Positions 1 through 7,486 of a stretch of DNA of 64,000 bases are shown piece after piece. The notes under the pieces were generated by a model. That model was not told where the DNA came from. It made no database searches and was given only the letters and a program-made list of their open reading frames with translations. The DNA comes from Streptomyces sp. R44. Lineage in GTDB: Bacteria; Actinomycetota; Actinomycetes; Streptomycetales; Streptomycetaceae. Numbering within the stretch: position 1 is the stretch's first letter; the number at the start of each line of letters is the position of its first letter. The stretch lies in the NCBI RefSeq assembly GCF_041053105.1, contig NZ_CP163444.1, forward strand, positions 6,604,501 to 6,668,500, in the 5' to 3' direction. The translations under genes and the position numbers were made by a program.

Positions 1-122
1 CCGTGAGAAGGCGCGGCGGCCGCGGCGGTTCCGGCGAAGAGCTCGGAGAGCGCGCCCGTGAAGGCGATCCCGGCGACGGACGCGCCGGTGCGGGACAGGA
101 TCTGACGTCGTGTTGCGGACAT
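1..122 (-). CDS. N-terminus of a Tat-exported protein (partial)
   Basis: Only the first 40 residues lie in the window; the gene runs off the left edge. The ATG is at 122-120. The N-terminus has a twin-arginine motif (TRRQIL), a hydrophobic stretch (ASVAGIAFTGALSELFAG) and an Ala-rich AxA cleavage region, so the protein is probably folded in the cytoplasm, possibly with a cofactor, and exported by the Tat system. The family cannot be read from this fragment; PhoX-type phosphatases and other Tat hydrolases in Streptomyces start similarly. The 135 bases to the next gene (123-257) hold its promoter region and no other gene. Confidence 0.7.
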   Translation of the reverse strand, partial: MSATRRQILSRTGASVAGIAFTGALSELFAGTAAAAAPSH

Positions 123-257
123 GAGGCAACAACCCACTTCCTGTTGGCGGACAGGACAGATGTGACGTGTGACCCGCATGTGTGTATCACGCACAGTGGT
201 GACACGTGAACCATGCGGGCCGCAACGGCCTCATGTGGCGCGGAGACTGACCCTGTG

Positions 258-683
258 TCAGGCCAGTTCGGCGGTGAGGGTGATCGTCGTGCCCGTGAGC
301 GCCTGGCTGACCGGGCAGTTCTTCTTGGCGTCCTCGGCGAGCGCCTTGAACTCGTCCGCGTCCAGGCCGGAGACCGTGCCGCGAACGGTCAGGTGGATGC
401 CCGTGATGCCCTCGCCCGGCTGGAAGGTGACGTCGGCCTTCGTCTCCAGGCGCTCGGGCGCGTGCCCCGCCTTGGCCAGACCGTTCGAGAAGGCCATGGA
501 GAAGCAGGAGGAGTGCGCGGCGGCGATGAGCTCCTCGGGGCTCGTCTTGCCGTTGGGCTCCTCCGACCGGGCCGGCCAGGAGACGTCGTACGAGCCGAGA
601 CCGGAGGAGTCGAGGGTGACGACGCCGGAGCCCTTGAGCAGGTCGCCCTGCCAGACGGTGTGGGCGTGACGCACGGTGGCCAT
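258..683 (-). CDS. OsmC/Ohr-family peroxiredoxin
   Basis: A 141-residue protein of the OsmC/Ohr family, cytoplasmic thiol peroxidases that reduce organic hydroperoxides with lipoyl or mycothiol-type donors. Both redox cysteines are present in family context: AAHSSCFSMAFSN near residue 55 and KKNCPVSQAL near residue 120. The length is full for the family. The ATG at 683 was chosen because AAAGGGAT lies 6-12 bases upstream and the residues after it (MATVRHAHTVWQGDLL) match the usual N-terminus; the open frame extends 11 codons further without a ribosome site. It is transcribed as a single gene 34 bases after zapE. OsmC and Ohr subgroups were not separated. Confidence 0.9.
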   Translation of the reverse strand: MATVRHAHTVWQGDLLKGSGVVTLDSSGLGSYDVSWPARSEEPNGKTSPEELIAAAHSSCFSMAFSNGLAKAGHAPERLETKADVTFQPGEGITGIHLTVRGTVSGLDADEFKALAEDAKKNCPVSQALTGTTITLTAELA

Positions 684-717
684 GGTGGATCCCTTTCGAT
701 CGGGTACGGCCACCAAG

Positions 718-1803
718 CTACTGCGCGACGAGCCCCTTCGCGTCGCGGGCGAGTGCGGTGAGGCGGGAGATCGCCCGGAAGTACTTCTTGCGGTATCCGC
801 CGTTCAGCATCTCGTCGCTGAAGAGCTTGTCGAAGGGGAGTCCGGAGGCGAGCACGGGTATCTCGCGGTCGTACAGACGGTCGGCGAGGACGACGAGCCG
901 CAGGGCCGTCGACTGGTCCGGGACCGGCTGGACGTCGGTGAGGCAGACCGCGCTGAGGTCGTCCGTGAGGGCGCCGTACCGGCTCGGGTGGACCCTGGCC
1001 AGGTGTTCGAGCAGGTGCGGGAAGTCGTCGAGGGAGGCGCCCGGCGTGGCGTACGCGGTCTCGGTGACCACCTGGTCGGAGTACGGGGACGGGGCCTCGG
1101 GCAGACCGCGGTGGCGGTAGTCCTCGCCGTCGATCCGCAGCGGCCGGAAGTGCGCCGAGAGGCCCTGGATCTCGCGGAGGAAGTCGGCGGCGGCGAAACG
1201 GCCCTCGCCGAGCTTGCCCGGAAGCGTGTTCGAGGTGGCGGCCAGGGCCACGCCCGACTCGACGAGCTTCCCGAGGAGGCTGGAGACGAGGACGGTGTCG
1301 CCCGGGTCGTCGAGCTCGAACTCGTCGATGCAGAGGAGACGGTGTCCGCTCAGCGTCTTCACGGTCTGCTGGAAGCCGAGCGCGCCGACCAGATTGGTCA
1401 GCTCGACGAAGGTGCCGAATGCTTTCAGCGCGGGCTCCGCGGGGGTCGCGTGCCACAGCGAGGCCAGCAGGTGGGTCTTGCCGACGCCGTACCCGCCGTC
1501 CAGGTAGACCCCGCGCGGGCCGCTCGGGGCGGCCGGCTTCTTCGCGAACCAGCGGCGCTTGCCCGCGCCGGTGGCGTGCGCCCCGCCGAGGCCCTCGGCG
1601 AAGGTGCTCAGGGCTTTGACGGCGTCCGTCTGGCTCGGCTGGTTCGGGTCGGGGAGGTACGTGTCGAAGCGCACGGAGTCGAAGCGCGGCGGCGGCACCA
1701 TCTCCGCGACGAGACGGTCGGCGGGGACGTGGGGCTCTCGGGAGCAGAGCGAGAGCGGGGCCGCTTCGGGGGAAGCCGCTTCGGTGAGGGCACGGGTCGA
1801 CAC
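718..1803 (-). CDS. zapE: Cell division protein ZapE (AFG1-like ATPase)
   Basis: A 361-residue AFG1/ZapE-type P-loop ATPase. Walker A is seen as GGYGVGKTH (about residue 100) and Walker B as LLCIDEFELDD (about residue 160), followed by a sensor-like ATSN. In proteobacteria ZapE acts at the Z-ring and the mitochondrial homologue AFG1 assists turnover of membrane proteins; the role in Streptomyces is inferred from family only. The GTG at 1803 is preferred because the open frame continues far upstream into the divergent gene, where codon use is not protein-like. It is divergent from the RibD-like gene with only 36 bases between starts, so the two promoters must overlap. Confidence 0.88.
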   Translation of the reverse strand: MSTRALTEAASPEAAPLSLCSREPHVPADRLVAEMVPPPRFDSVRFDTYLPDPNQPSQTDAVKALSTFAEGLGGAHATGAGKRRWFAKKPAAPSGPRGVYLDGGYGVGKTHLLASLWHATPAEPALKAFGTFVELTNLVGALGFQQTVKTLSGHRLLCIDEFELDDPGDTVLVSSLLGKLVESGVALAATSNTLPGKLGEGRFAAADFLREIQGLSAHFRPLRIDGEDYRHRGLPEAPSPYSDQVVTETAYATPGASLDDFPHLLEHLARVHPSRYGALTDDLSAVCLTDVQPVPDQSTALRLVVLADRLYDREIPVLASGLPFDKLFSDEMLNGGYRKKYFRAISRLTALARDAKGLVAQ

Positions 1804-1839
1804 AGTTCCCCACTGTAAGCGCCGTGTCAGACTTCGATC

Positions 1840-2601
1840 ATGCGCCAGCTCTTCCCTGTGACGGACATGACAGCCTCCGGTGACCAGGAGTGGTCGCTCG
1901 ACGCCCTCGCGGACGCCTACACGTATCCGGAGGGAGACGATCCGTGGCTGCGGGCCAACATGGTCTCCTCGCTCGACGGGGCCGGCCAGCACGAGGGGCG
2001 CTCCCAGCCGCTCTCCTCGGAGACGGACATGCGGATCTTCGGCGTCCTGCGCGGGCTCGCGGACGTGGTCGTGGTGGGTGCGGAAACGGTCCGCCTGGAG
2101 GGCTACCGGCCGGCACGCGCGCGTGAGGCCTTCGCGGCCCGCCGGGCAGCCGCCGGACAGGGCCCGGCGCCCGTGATCGCCGTGGTCAGCGCCTCCCTGA
2201 ACCTCGACTTCCAGCTGCCGCTCTTCACGGAGCCGCTCGTGCCGACCCTGGTCCTCACGGGGGCCGCCGCGCCCCCCGACCGGATCGAGGCCGCCCGGGC
2301 GGCGGGCGCCGTGGTGCTGACCGCGGGCGACGGGCCCGGGGTGGAGCCGGCCCGCGCGGTGGCGGCGCTCGCGGAGCGCGGGCTCCGCCGCCAGCTGACC
2401 GAGGGCGGGCCCCGGCTGCTGGGCCAGTTCGTGGCGGCGGGGGTCCTCGACGAGCTGTGTCTGACGGTCTCGCCGACGATGACGGCGGGTGGCGCCCAGC
2501 GGATCGCCGGGGGGCCTCCGGTGGCCGTCCCGACACGCTTCCAGGTGGCTTCCGTGCTGGAGCAGGACGGCTTCCTCTTCACCCGCTACCGTCGGATCTG
2601 A
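1840..2601 (+). CDS. RibD C-terminal-type reductase (pyrimidine reductase family)
   Basis: A 253-residue protein matching the reductase half of RibD, which in riboflavin synthesis reduces a ribosylated pyrimidine with NADPH. The N-terminal ANMVSSLDGAGQ and the following DVVVVGAETVRLEGYRP are the conserved substrate and dinucleotide sites; TEGGPRLLGQF and DELCLTVSP near the C-terminus are also typical. There is no deaminase domain, and no other riboflavin gene is nearby, so the true substrate is uncertain; many actinobacterial stand-alone members are oxidoreductases of unknown substrate. ATG at 1840. Confidence 0.85.
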   Translation: MRQLFPVTDMTASGDQEWSLDALADAYTYPEGDDPWLRANMVSSLDGAGQHEGRSQPLSSETDMRIFGVLRGLADVVVVGAETVRLEGYRPARAREAFAARRAAAGQGPAPVIAVVSASLNLDFQLPLFTEPLVPTLVLTGAAAPPDRIEAARAAGAVVLTAGDGPGVEPARAVAALAERGLRRQLTEGGPRLLGQFVAAGVLDELCLTVSPTMTAGGAQRIAGGPPVAVPTRFQVASVLEQDGFLFTRYRRI

Positions 2602-2707
2602 CAATCGGCGGAATTTGTCGTTCCGCTTAGCGTCCGCTGGGCACACTTACTGTCGCAGACCCCGTGCCGGCACGGGGAAGGATGGTTTCCGCAGAAGGGC
2701 TCCTGAG

Positions 2708-3178
2708 GTGTTCACAAGCGTTCTGATGATCGAGAAGCCCCTCACGTCCGTCGACGTGGAATTCGTCACCACCCTGCACGGCGACGAGGGCATGTCCTTC
2801 ATCGTTCTCATGCAGCCGCGTGGTGACCAGGCCGATGTACTGCTGCGTGCCATCGACGACGTCGCCATGGGCGAACTCAAGGAAGCCACCCGGGAGGGGG
2901 ACGAACCGGAGGGCAAGGAGGCCCGGCCCCTGGCGGAGAAGGCCCTGGAGGTCTCGCTCCAGGCCCTGAGAAACGCGGGCTGCGAGGCGGTCGGCCAGGT
3001 CGTCGAGGACCACCCGCTCGACAAGATGAAGGCGGTGGTCGACGAGTCCGAGGCGGACGAGGTGATCGTGCTCACCGCCCCGCACTACGTGGAGGAGTTC
3101 TTCCACCGCGACTGGGCCTCCCGGGCCCGCCACAAGGTCGGCGTCCCCGTCCTGAAGCTCTTCGCCCACAGCGAGTAG
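2708..3178 (+). CDS. Small conserved actinobacterial protein, possibly stress-type
   Basis: A 156-residue protein beginning at GTG 2708, with GAAGGG about 8 bases upstream. It has an acidic N-terminal half and ends with ADEVIVLTAPHYVEEFF and a VGVPVLKLF strand, which resembles the C-terminal half of universal-stress-protein folds. Homologues in Streptomyces often carry the label indole-3-glycerol phosphate synthase, but at this size and without the TIM-barrel motifs that label is not supported. No enzyme activity can be assigned. It is followed by a strong terminator hairpin and seems monocistronic. Confidence 0.7.
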   Translation: MFTSVLMIEKPLTSVDVEFVTTLHGDEGMSFIVLMQPRGDQADVLLRAIDDVAMGELKEATREGDEPEGKEARPLAEKALEVSLQALRNAGCEAVGQVVEDHPLDKMKAVVDESEADEVIVLTAPHYVEEFFHRDWASRARHKVGVPVLKLFAHSE

Positions 3179-3185
3179 CGCCAGG

Positions 3186-3223
3186 GCCGGGTCCGCGCCC
3201 CGTGCAGGGGGCGCGGACCCGGC
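3186..3223 (+). terminator. Strong hairpin terminator
   Basis: Two 16-base arms (3186-3201 and 3208-3223) pair perfectly around a 6-base loop, starting 8 bases after the stop of the small conserved gene. There is no T-tract, as is common for Streptomyces terminators. It separates that gene from the murC promoter. Confidence 0.85.
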
Positions 3224-3266
3224 ACCCGCTCCGTAGCGCCCCGCCGGGCACCCGCGCGTGAGCCAC

Positions 3267-3272
3267 TAGGCT
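3267..3272 (+). promoter_or_regulatory. Candidate -10 element of murC
   Basis: TAGGCT fits the streptomycete TANNNT -10 pattern and lies 40 bases upstream of the murC ATG, leaving room for a short leader that contains GGGGAGAG. Confidence 0.4.
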
Positions 3273-3311
3273 GGGGGCTTCCAGAACCACACACCCCGGG
3301 GAGAGATCCGC

Positions 3312-4703
3312 ATGGCACCCGCCATCCCTGCCGCCATGGAACGGCCGCACTTCATCGGCATCGGCGGTGCCGGAATGTCGGGCATCGCGAAGATCCTCGC
3401 CCAGCGGGGCGCCAAGGTCGCGGGAAGCGACGCCAAGGAGTCCGCGACCGCCGAGTCGCTGCGCGCCCTCGGTGCCACCGTGCACATCGGCCACGCCGCC
3501 GAGCACCTCGCCGACGACGCCTCCGCCGTCGTCGTCTCCAGCGCCATCCGCGCCGACAACCCCGAGCTGGCCCGCGCCGCCGAGCTCGGCATCCCCGTCG
3601 TCCACCGCTCCGACGCGCTCGCCTCCCTCATGGACGGCCTGCGCGCGATCGCCGTCGCCGGTACGCACGGCAAGACGACCACCACCTCCATGCTGGCCGT
3701 CGCCCTCACCGAGCTCGGCCTCGACCCCTCGTACGCCATCGGCGGCGACCTCGCGGGCCCCGGCACGAACGCCCGGCACGGCTCCGGCGAGGTCTTCGTC
3801 GCCGAGGCCGACGAGAGCGACCGCAGCTTCCAGAAGTACGACCCCGAGGTCGCGATCGTCCTCAACGTCGAGCTGGACCACCACGCGAACTACGCCTCCA
3901 TGGACGAGATCTACGAGTCCTTCGAGGCCTTCACCGCCAAGATCCGCCCCGGCGGCACCCTGGTCGTCGGCGAGCACGCGGGCGCCCGCGAGCTGGCCCG
4001 CCGCGTCGCGGACCGCGACGGCCTGGAGATCGCCACCGTCGGCGAGTCCGAGGACTCCGACGCCCGCATCCTGAAGATCGTCCCCAACGGGATGAAGAGC
4101 GAGGTGACGGTCCTCCTCGACGGCGTCGAGCACACCTTCACCGTCTCCGTCCCCGGCCGCCACTACGCCCACAACGCCGCCGCGGCCCTCGCCGCCGGCG
4201 CCCGCGTCGGCATCGACCCGGCCGAGCTCGCCCAGGCGCTCACCGCCTACACCGGCGTCGGCCGCCGCCTCCAGCTCAAGGGCGAGGCCAAGGGCGTCCA
4301 GGTCATCGACTCGTACGCGCACCACCCCACCGAGATGACCGCCGACCTGGAGGCCATGCGCGGCGCCGCCGGGGCCTCCCGCCTCCTCGTCGTCTTCCAG
4401 CCGCACCTCTTCTCCCGCACCCAGGAGCTGGGCAAGGAGATGGGCGACGCGCTGGCCCTCGCGGACGCCTCCGTCGTCCTCGACATCTACCCGGCCCGCG
4501 AGGACCCGATCCCCGGGGTCACCAGCGAGCTGATCATCGCCGCGGCCGAGCGGGCCGGCGCCACCGTCACGGCCGTCCACGAGAAGGACGCCGTCCCCGA
4601 CGTGATCGCGGGAATGGCCGGCCCCGGCGACCTCGTTCTCACCATGGGTGCGGGCGACGTCACGGACCTCGGTCCGCAGATCCTCGCCCGCCTGTCGAAC
4701 TGA
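3312..4703 (+). CDS. murC: UDP-N-acetylmuramate--L-alanine ligase
   Basis: A 463-residue Mur ligase that adds L-alanine to UDP-MurNAc with ATP in the cytoplasm, the first peptide step of peptidoglycan synthesis. Visible motifs are the N-terminal nucleotide-binding HFIGIGGAGMSG, the ATP loop GTHGKTTTT near residue 117, and the Mur-ligase signature around SYAHHPTE near residue 340. The length matches the family. The ATG at 3312 has GGGGAGAG 7-14 bases upstream; an internal ATG at 3336 is a possible alternative. msrB follows after 15 bases and is probably co-transcribed. The gene stands outside the dcw cluster, as is usual in Streptomyces. Confidence 0.96.
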   Translation: MAPAIPAAMERPHFIGIGGAGMSGIAKILAQRGAKVAGSDAKESATAESLRALGATVHIGHAAEHLADDASAVVVSSAIRADNPELARAAELGIPVVHRSDALASLMDGLRAIAVAGTHGKTTTTSMLAVALTELGLDPSYAIGGDLAGPGTNARHGSGEVFVAEADESDRSFQKYDPEVAIVLNVELDHHANYASMDEIYESFEAFTAKIRPGGTLVVGEHAGARELARRVADRDGLEIATVGESEDSDARILKIVPNGMKSEVTVLLDGVEHTFTVSVPGRHYAHNAAAALAAGARVGIDPAELAQALTAYTGVGRRLQLKGEAKGVQVIDSYAHHPTEMTADLEAMRGAAGASRLLVVFQPHLFSRTQELGKEMGDALALADASVVLDIYPAREDPIPGVTSELIIAAAERAGATVTAVHEKDAVPDVIAGMAGPGDLVLTMGAGDVTDLGPQILARLSN

Positions 4704-4718
4704 GGGAGTGGACGAACG

Positions 4719-5123
4719 ATGGCCTACGAGGTCGAGAAGCCGGACGAGGAGTGGCAGGCCCAGCTGACCCCGTCGGAGTACCAGGTGCTCCGGCTGGCCG
4801 GCACGGAACCCGCCTTCCGCGGTGAGTACACCGACACGAAGACGAAGGGCGTCTACTCCTGCCGCGCCTGCGGGGCGGAGCTCTTCACGTCGAACGAGAA
4901 GTTCGAGTCGCACTGCGGCTGGCCGAGCTTCTACGACCCGAAGGACAGCGACGCCGTCGAGCTGGTCGCGGACACCTCCCACGGCATGATCCGCACCGAG
5001 GTCCGCTGCGCCCGCTGCGGCTCTCACCTGGGCCATGTCTTCGAGGGCGAGGGCTACCCGACCCCGACGGACCAGCGGTACTGCATCAACTCGATCTCGC
5101 TGCGGCTGGAGCCGCAGGAGTAA
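4719..5123 (+). CDS. msrB: Peptide methionine-R-sulfoxide reductase
   Basis: A 134-residue MsrB that reduces the R epimer of methionine sulfoxide in damaged proteins. It has both structural zinc CxxC pairs (CRAC and CARC), the substrate segment SHCGWPSF, and the catalytic cysteine in QRYCINSISL near the C-terminus. The ATG at 4719 follows murC by 15 bases with GAGGGAG between them, so the two form a small operon. It is an intact, full-length, housekeeping-type gene. Confidence 0.95.
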   Translation: MAYEVEKPDEEWQAQLTPSEYQVLRLAGTEPAFRGEYTDTKTKGVYSCRACGAELFTSNEKFESHCGWPSFYDPKDSDAVELVADTSHGMIRTEVRCARCGSHLGHVFEGEGYPTPTDQRYCINSISLRLEPQE

Positions 5124-5149
5124 CGGCCGCCACGACGCGTGCGAGGGGC

Positions 5150-6208
5150 TCAGCCCGGGTTCGGTTCCGGGGTGAGCTCCTCGCGGCCGATCCGGGACCC
5201 GGACTTGTAGATGGAGACGGTGCTCCCGCTGATCACGTACCGGTAGGGGCTGTTGTTCGCCTCGTACCCGTCGCCGGTCTTCTTCGCGGGCATCGCGATG
5301 CCCGCTTCGCGCTGGTCCCTGAACTCGCCGTAGTAGTACAGCTTTCCCGCCGCCGTGCGGCAGAGCGTGATCCGGTGGTCATCCGTCCGGAACGCCTCGA
5401 CCAGGGTGGCGCCGTCACCGCTCGGCAGCGCGGAGGCGATACGGGACGGGCACGCGGTGCCGGTACCGCCGGCGCTAGACGTCGGCTTCGGGTCGTCCGC
5501 GCCGCCCGAGTCGAGGGAGCCGATGACCACGCTCTGCACGATCCCCAGCAGCACGAGCCCCCCGACGACACCGAGGCAGCTGTAGAGACAGCCCTTCGAC
5601 TTCCTCGCCGGTGGCCGGTACGGCGGCGGGGTGTAGGGGGGCGGGGTGTACCGAGGGGGCGGGGTGTACGGGGGAGCGGTCGTCGCCCGGGGGGGCGGGG
5701 CGGTGTAGCCGGTGGTGGGCGGGGGCGGGTAGAAGACGCCCGTCGGCCGGGCGGTGGACCCTCCGGTGCGCGGCGGCGCCGTCTTCCTGGGGGCCGCCTT
5801 CTTCGGGGGTGTCGTCCTGGGCGGCGTCATCCGCGGCGGCGTGGCCTTCGCGGTCGTGGTCTTCTTCGCCGTCGTCTTCGGGGTCGTCGGCGTCGTCTTC
5901 TTCGCCGTCGTCTTCGGGGGCGTCTTCTTGGGGGCGGTCTTCTTGGGCGCGGGCTCGCCGCTCGTCTTCCAGCTCTTGCCGCAGCCGACGCAGTCGAGCC
6001 GCCGTGCCGGGTTGGTGGCGCGGCACGCCCGGCACTGCCAGTCGCCGGACGGGCGGGCGGGTGACGGGCGTTTCGCCGCCGGGCGCGACGGGGCGGCGGG
6101 CGGCGCGATCGGGTCCTTGCGGGTCGATCCGCAGATGCCGCACGGCGTCTCCCCCGGCCCGGTGTTGCTGCCGCAGTCCTTGCATCTCCATTTGGCCGAG
6201 CCCGCCAC
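5150..6208 (-). CDS. Membrane-anchored double zinc-finger protein, last gene of the kinase/phosphatase operon
   Basis: A 352-residue protein of unknown function. The N-terminus has two RanBP2-like fingers: W-x-C-x2-C...C-x2-C at about residues 8-28 and again at 56-76 (WQCRAC...CVGC). A Lys/Thr/Pro-rich low-complexity stretch (about 80-200) with KKT/PKTT repeats follows, then one membrane segment (GVVGGLVLLGIVQSVVIG, about 210-230) and a roughly 115-residue extracellular C-terminal domain. The fingers should be cytoplasmic and the tail outside. It starts 13 bases after the stop of the preceding gene, so it belongs to the operon that begins at 14233, and may be the membrane output or sensor. 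The low-complexity linker is repeat-prone. Confidence 0.75.
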   Translation of the reverse strand: MAGSAKWRCKDCGSNTGPGETPCGICGSTRKDPIAPPAAPSRPAAKRPSPARPSGDWQCRACRATNPARRLDCVGCGKSWKTSGEPAPKKTAPKKTPPKTTAKKTTPTTPKTTAKKTTTAKATPPRMTPPRTTPPKKAAPRKTAPPRTGGSTARPTGVFYPPPPTTGYTAPPPRATTAPPYTPPPRYTPPPYTPPPYRPPARKSKGCLYSCLGVVGGLVLLGIVQSVVIGSLDSGGADDPKPTSSAGGTGTACPSRIASALPSGDGATLVEAFRTDDHRITLCRTAAGKLYYYGEFRDQREAGIAMPAKKTGDGYEANNSPYRYVISGSTVSIYKSGSRIGREELTPEPNPG

Positions 6209-6221
6209 CGCCGTGTCCCTC

Positions 6222-6764
6222 CTAATGGTCGCTGTTGGCCAGGCGTGCCATCACGTCCTGGAAGAGCTCTTCCGACCTCGCCATGGCCGGGCTGATGATC
6301 CACGCGTTGGTGTTCGGGACGCGCCCCAGTTCGGCCGGGACCGAGGTCCCCTCCCGCGCCGGCCCCGTGTCGGCGTCCGTCTCCGGGGCCTCCTCGGCCT
6401 CGGCCGCGGCCCCCGGGTCCCCCTCGGACTCGACGTCGGCCTCGGTCTCCGCCTCCGGGCCGGGCCCGTCCTCGTCCACCATGACGGAGTAGTCCCGCCA
6501 GAGGAGGTCCTGCAGGCGCTGGGCCTGCTCCACCGCGCCTGGGGGCACGTCCACGTGGATCACGGCCGACTCGGCCCCGGGGGCGGTGCCGGGGAAGCGG
6601 AACCGGAAGTCGAGCCGGTGGCACTCGTCCGGCCGGCTCGGACGACGGAGGGAGGTGGAGACGCAGGACGTCACGCCCGCCTCGAAGAACCCGCCGCCGG
6701 CCCAGGCGAACTCCAGGCCCTCACGTCCCAGAGCGAGGCGGAAACCGTCCCACTCCAGCGTCAC
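6222..6764 (-). CDS. Unknown acidic protein in the kinase/phosphatase operon
   Basis: A 180-residue protein that I do not recognise. The first 90 residues look like a beta-rich globular domain (LEWDGFRLALGREGLEFAWAGGGFFEAG), followed by a Glu/Ala/Asp-rich linker (about 98-145) and a conserved-looking helical tail (NTNAWIISPAMARSEELFQDVMARL). The GTG at 6764 overlaps the stop of the vWA gene by GTGA, which fixes the start and argues for translational coupling. The coupling suggests a physical partner of the vWA protein. Confidence 0.65.
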   Translation of the reverse strand: MTLEWDGFRLALGREGLEFAWAGGGFFEAGVTSCVSTSLRRPSRPDECHRLDFRFRFPGTAPGAESAVIHVDVPPGAVEQAQRLQDLLWRDYSVMVDEDGPGPEAETEADVESEGDPGAAAEAEEAPETDADTGPAREGTSVPAELGRVPNTNAWIISPAMARSEELFQDVMARLANSDH

Positions 6765-7471
6765 AGGCTGTTCGCGATCGTCTCGATGATCTCGTCCATC
6801 TCGAACTCCTCCAGGCCCTCGCCCGCCTTGGAGGCGAAGTGCAGGGTGAGGTCCCACTCCTCCGCGATCGGGTCGGACCAGGGGGCCTCGTCCGGCGCGA
6901 AGAGCACGAGCCGCTTGGCGGACTGCTCCATGACCGAGGTCTGGCTGCGGGCGTAGCCCCACTGCTCGAAGAGGTCGTCCATGCTGCGGGGGATGTGCGT
7001 CGGGTACGTGGCGGCGTCCGCGCCGACCGTGCCGAGGGCGTGCGCGGGGGCGTCCGTGAACATCACGATGACGTGGCGCCTGCGGTCGAGCCCGGTCTCC
7101 CAGGGCGAGTTGATCGCCAGGGCGAGGGCTTCGAGACCGGACTCGGGGATGTCACCGCCGCCGCCCGCGTCGATCCCGCTGACGAACTGCTCGAACTCCT
7201 TGGCCTGCGCCGGGAGGTGGAGGAAGCCGGTCTCCTCGATGGCGTCCGAGGGGTCGTCGCCGAAGTCACGGAAGGCGATGACCTTCAGCCGCAGCTGGCT
7301 GATGGACTTGCCCTTCTTGGCCATCACGTCGTCCAGGCGCTGATGGAACTGGAGGGCGCTCGACTTCACCGCGTCGAGTACGGGGGACATGCTGCCGGTC
7401 GCGTCGATGCACAGGGCGATGTCGACGGCGTACTGCAGATTGCCCTGGTACTGCACGAGGGCGTCGTTCAT
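6761..7471 (-). CDS. TerY-like von Willebrand factor A domain protein
   Basis: A 236-residue stand-alone vWA domain. The metal-ion-dependent adhesion site begins as DATGSM (residues 23-28), with a downstream Thr/Asp pair in VIVMFTDAPAHA. Single-domain cytoplasmic vWA proteins beside a PP2C phosphatase and a Ser/Thr kinase are the TerY-P triad described for tellurite-resistance (Ter) systems; here the three genes are adjacent but no TerD domain is in the window. It lies 15 bases downstream of the kinase and overlaps the next gene by 4 bases. It probably recruits a protein partner whose phosphorylation state the neighbours control. Confidence 0.85.
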   Translation of the reverse strand: MNDALVQYQGNLQYAVDIALCIDATGSMSPVLDAVKSSALQFHQRLDDVMAKKGKSISQLRLKVIAFRDFGDDPSDAIEETGFLHLPAQAKEFEQFVSGIDAGGGGDIPESGLEALALAINSPWETGLDRRRHVIVMFTDAPAHALGTVGADAATYPTHIPRSMDDLFEQWGYARSQTSVMEQSAKRLVLFAPDEAPWSDPIAEEWDLTLHFASKAGEGLEEFEMDEIIETIANSL

Positions 7472-7486
7472 GGGTGGCTCTCCTTG

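Noticed and set aside
123..257. A PHO-box-like GTTCAC upstream of the Tat-exported protein gene.
   Set aside because: Only one 11-base unit fits; the second unit needed for PhoP binding is not at the right spacing.
2708..3178. Indole-3-glycerol phosphate synthase.
   Set aside because: The protein is about 156 residues and has none of the TIM-barrel active-site motifs; the label is a legacy annotation of this family.
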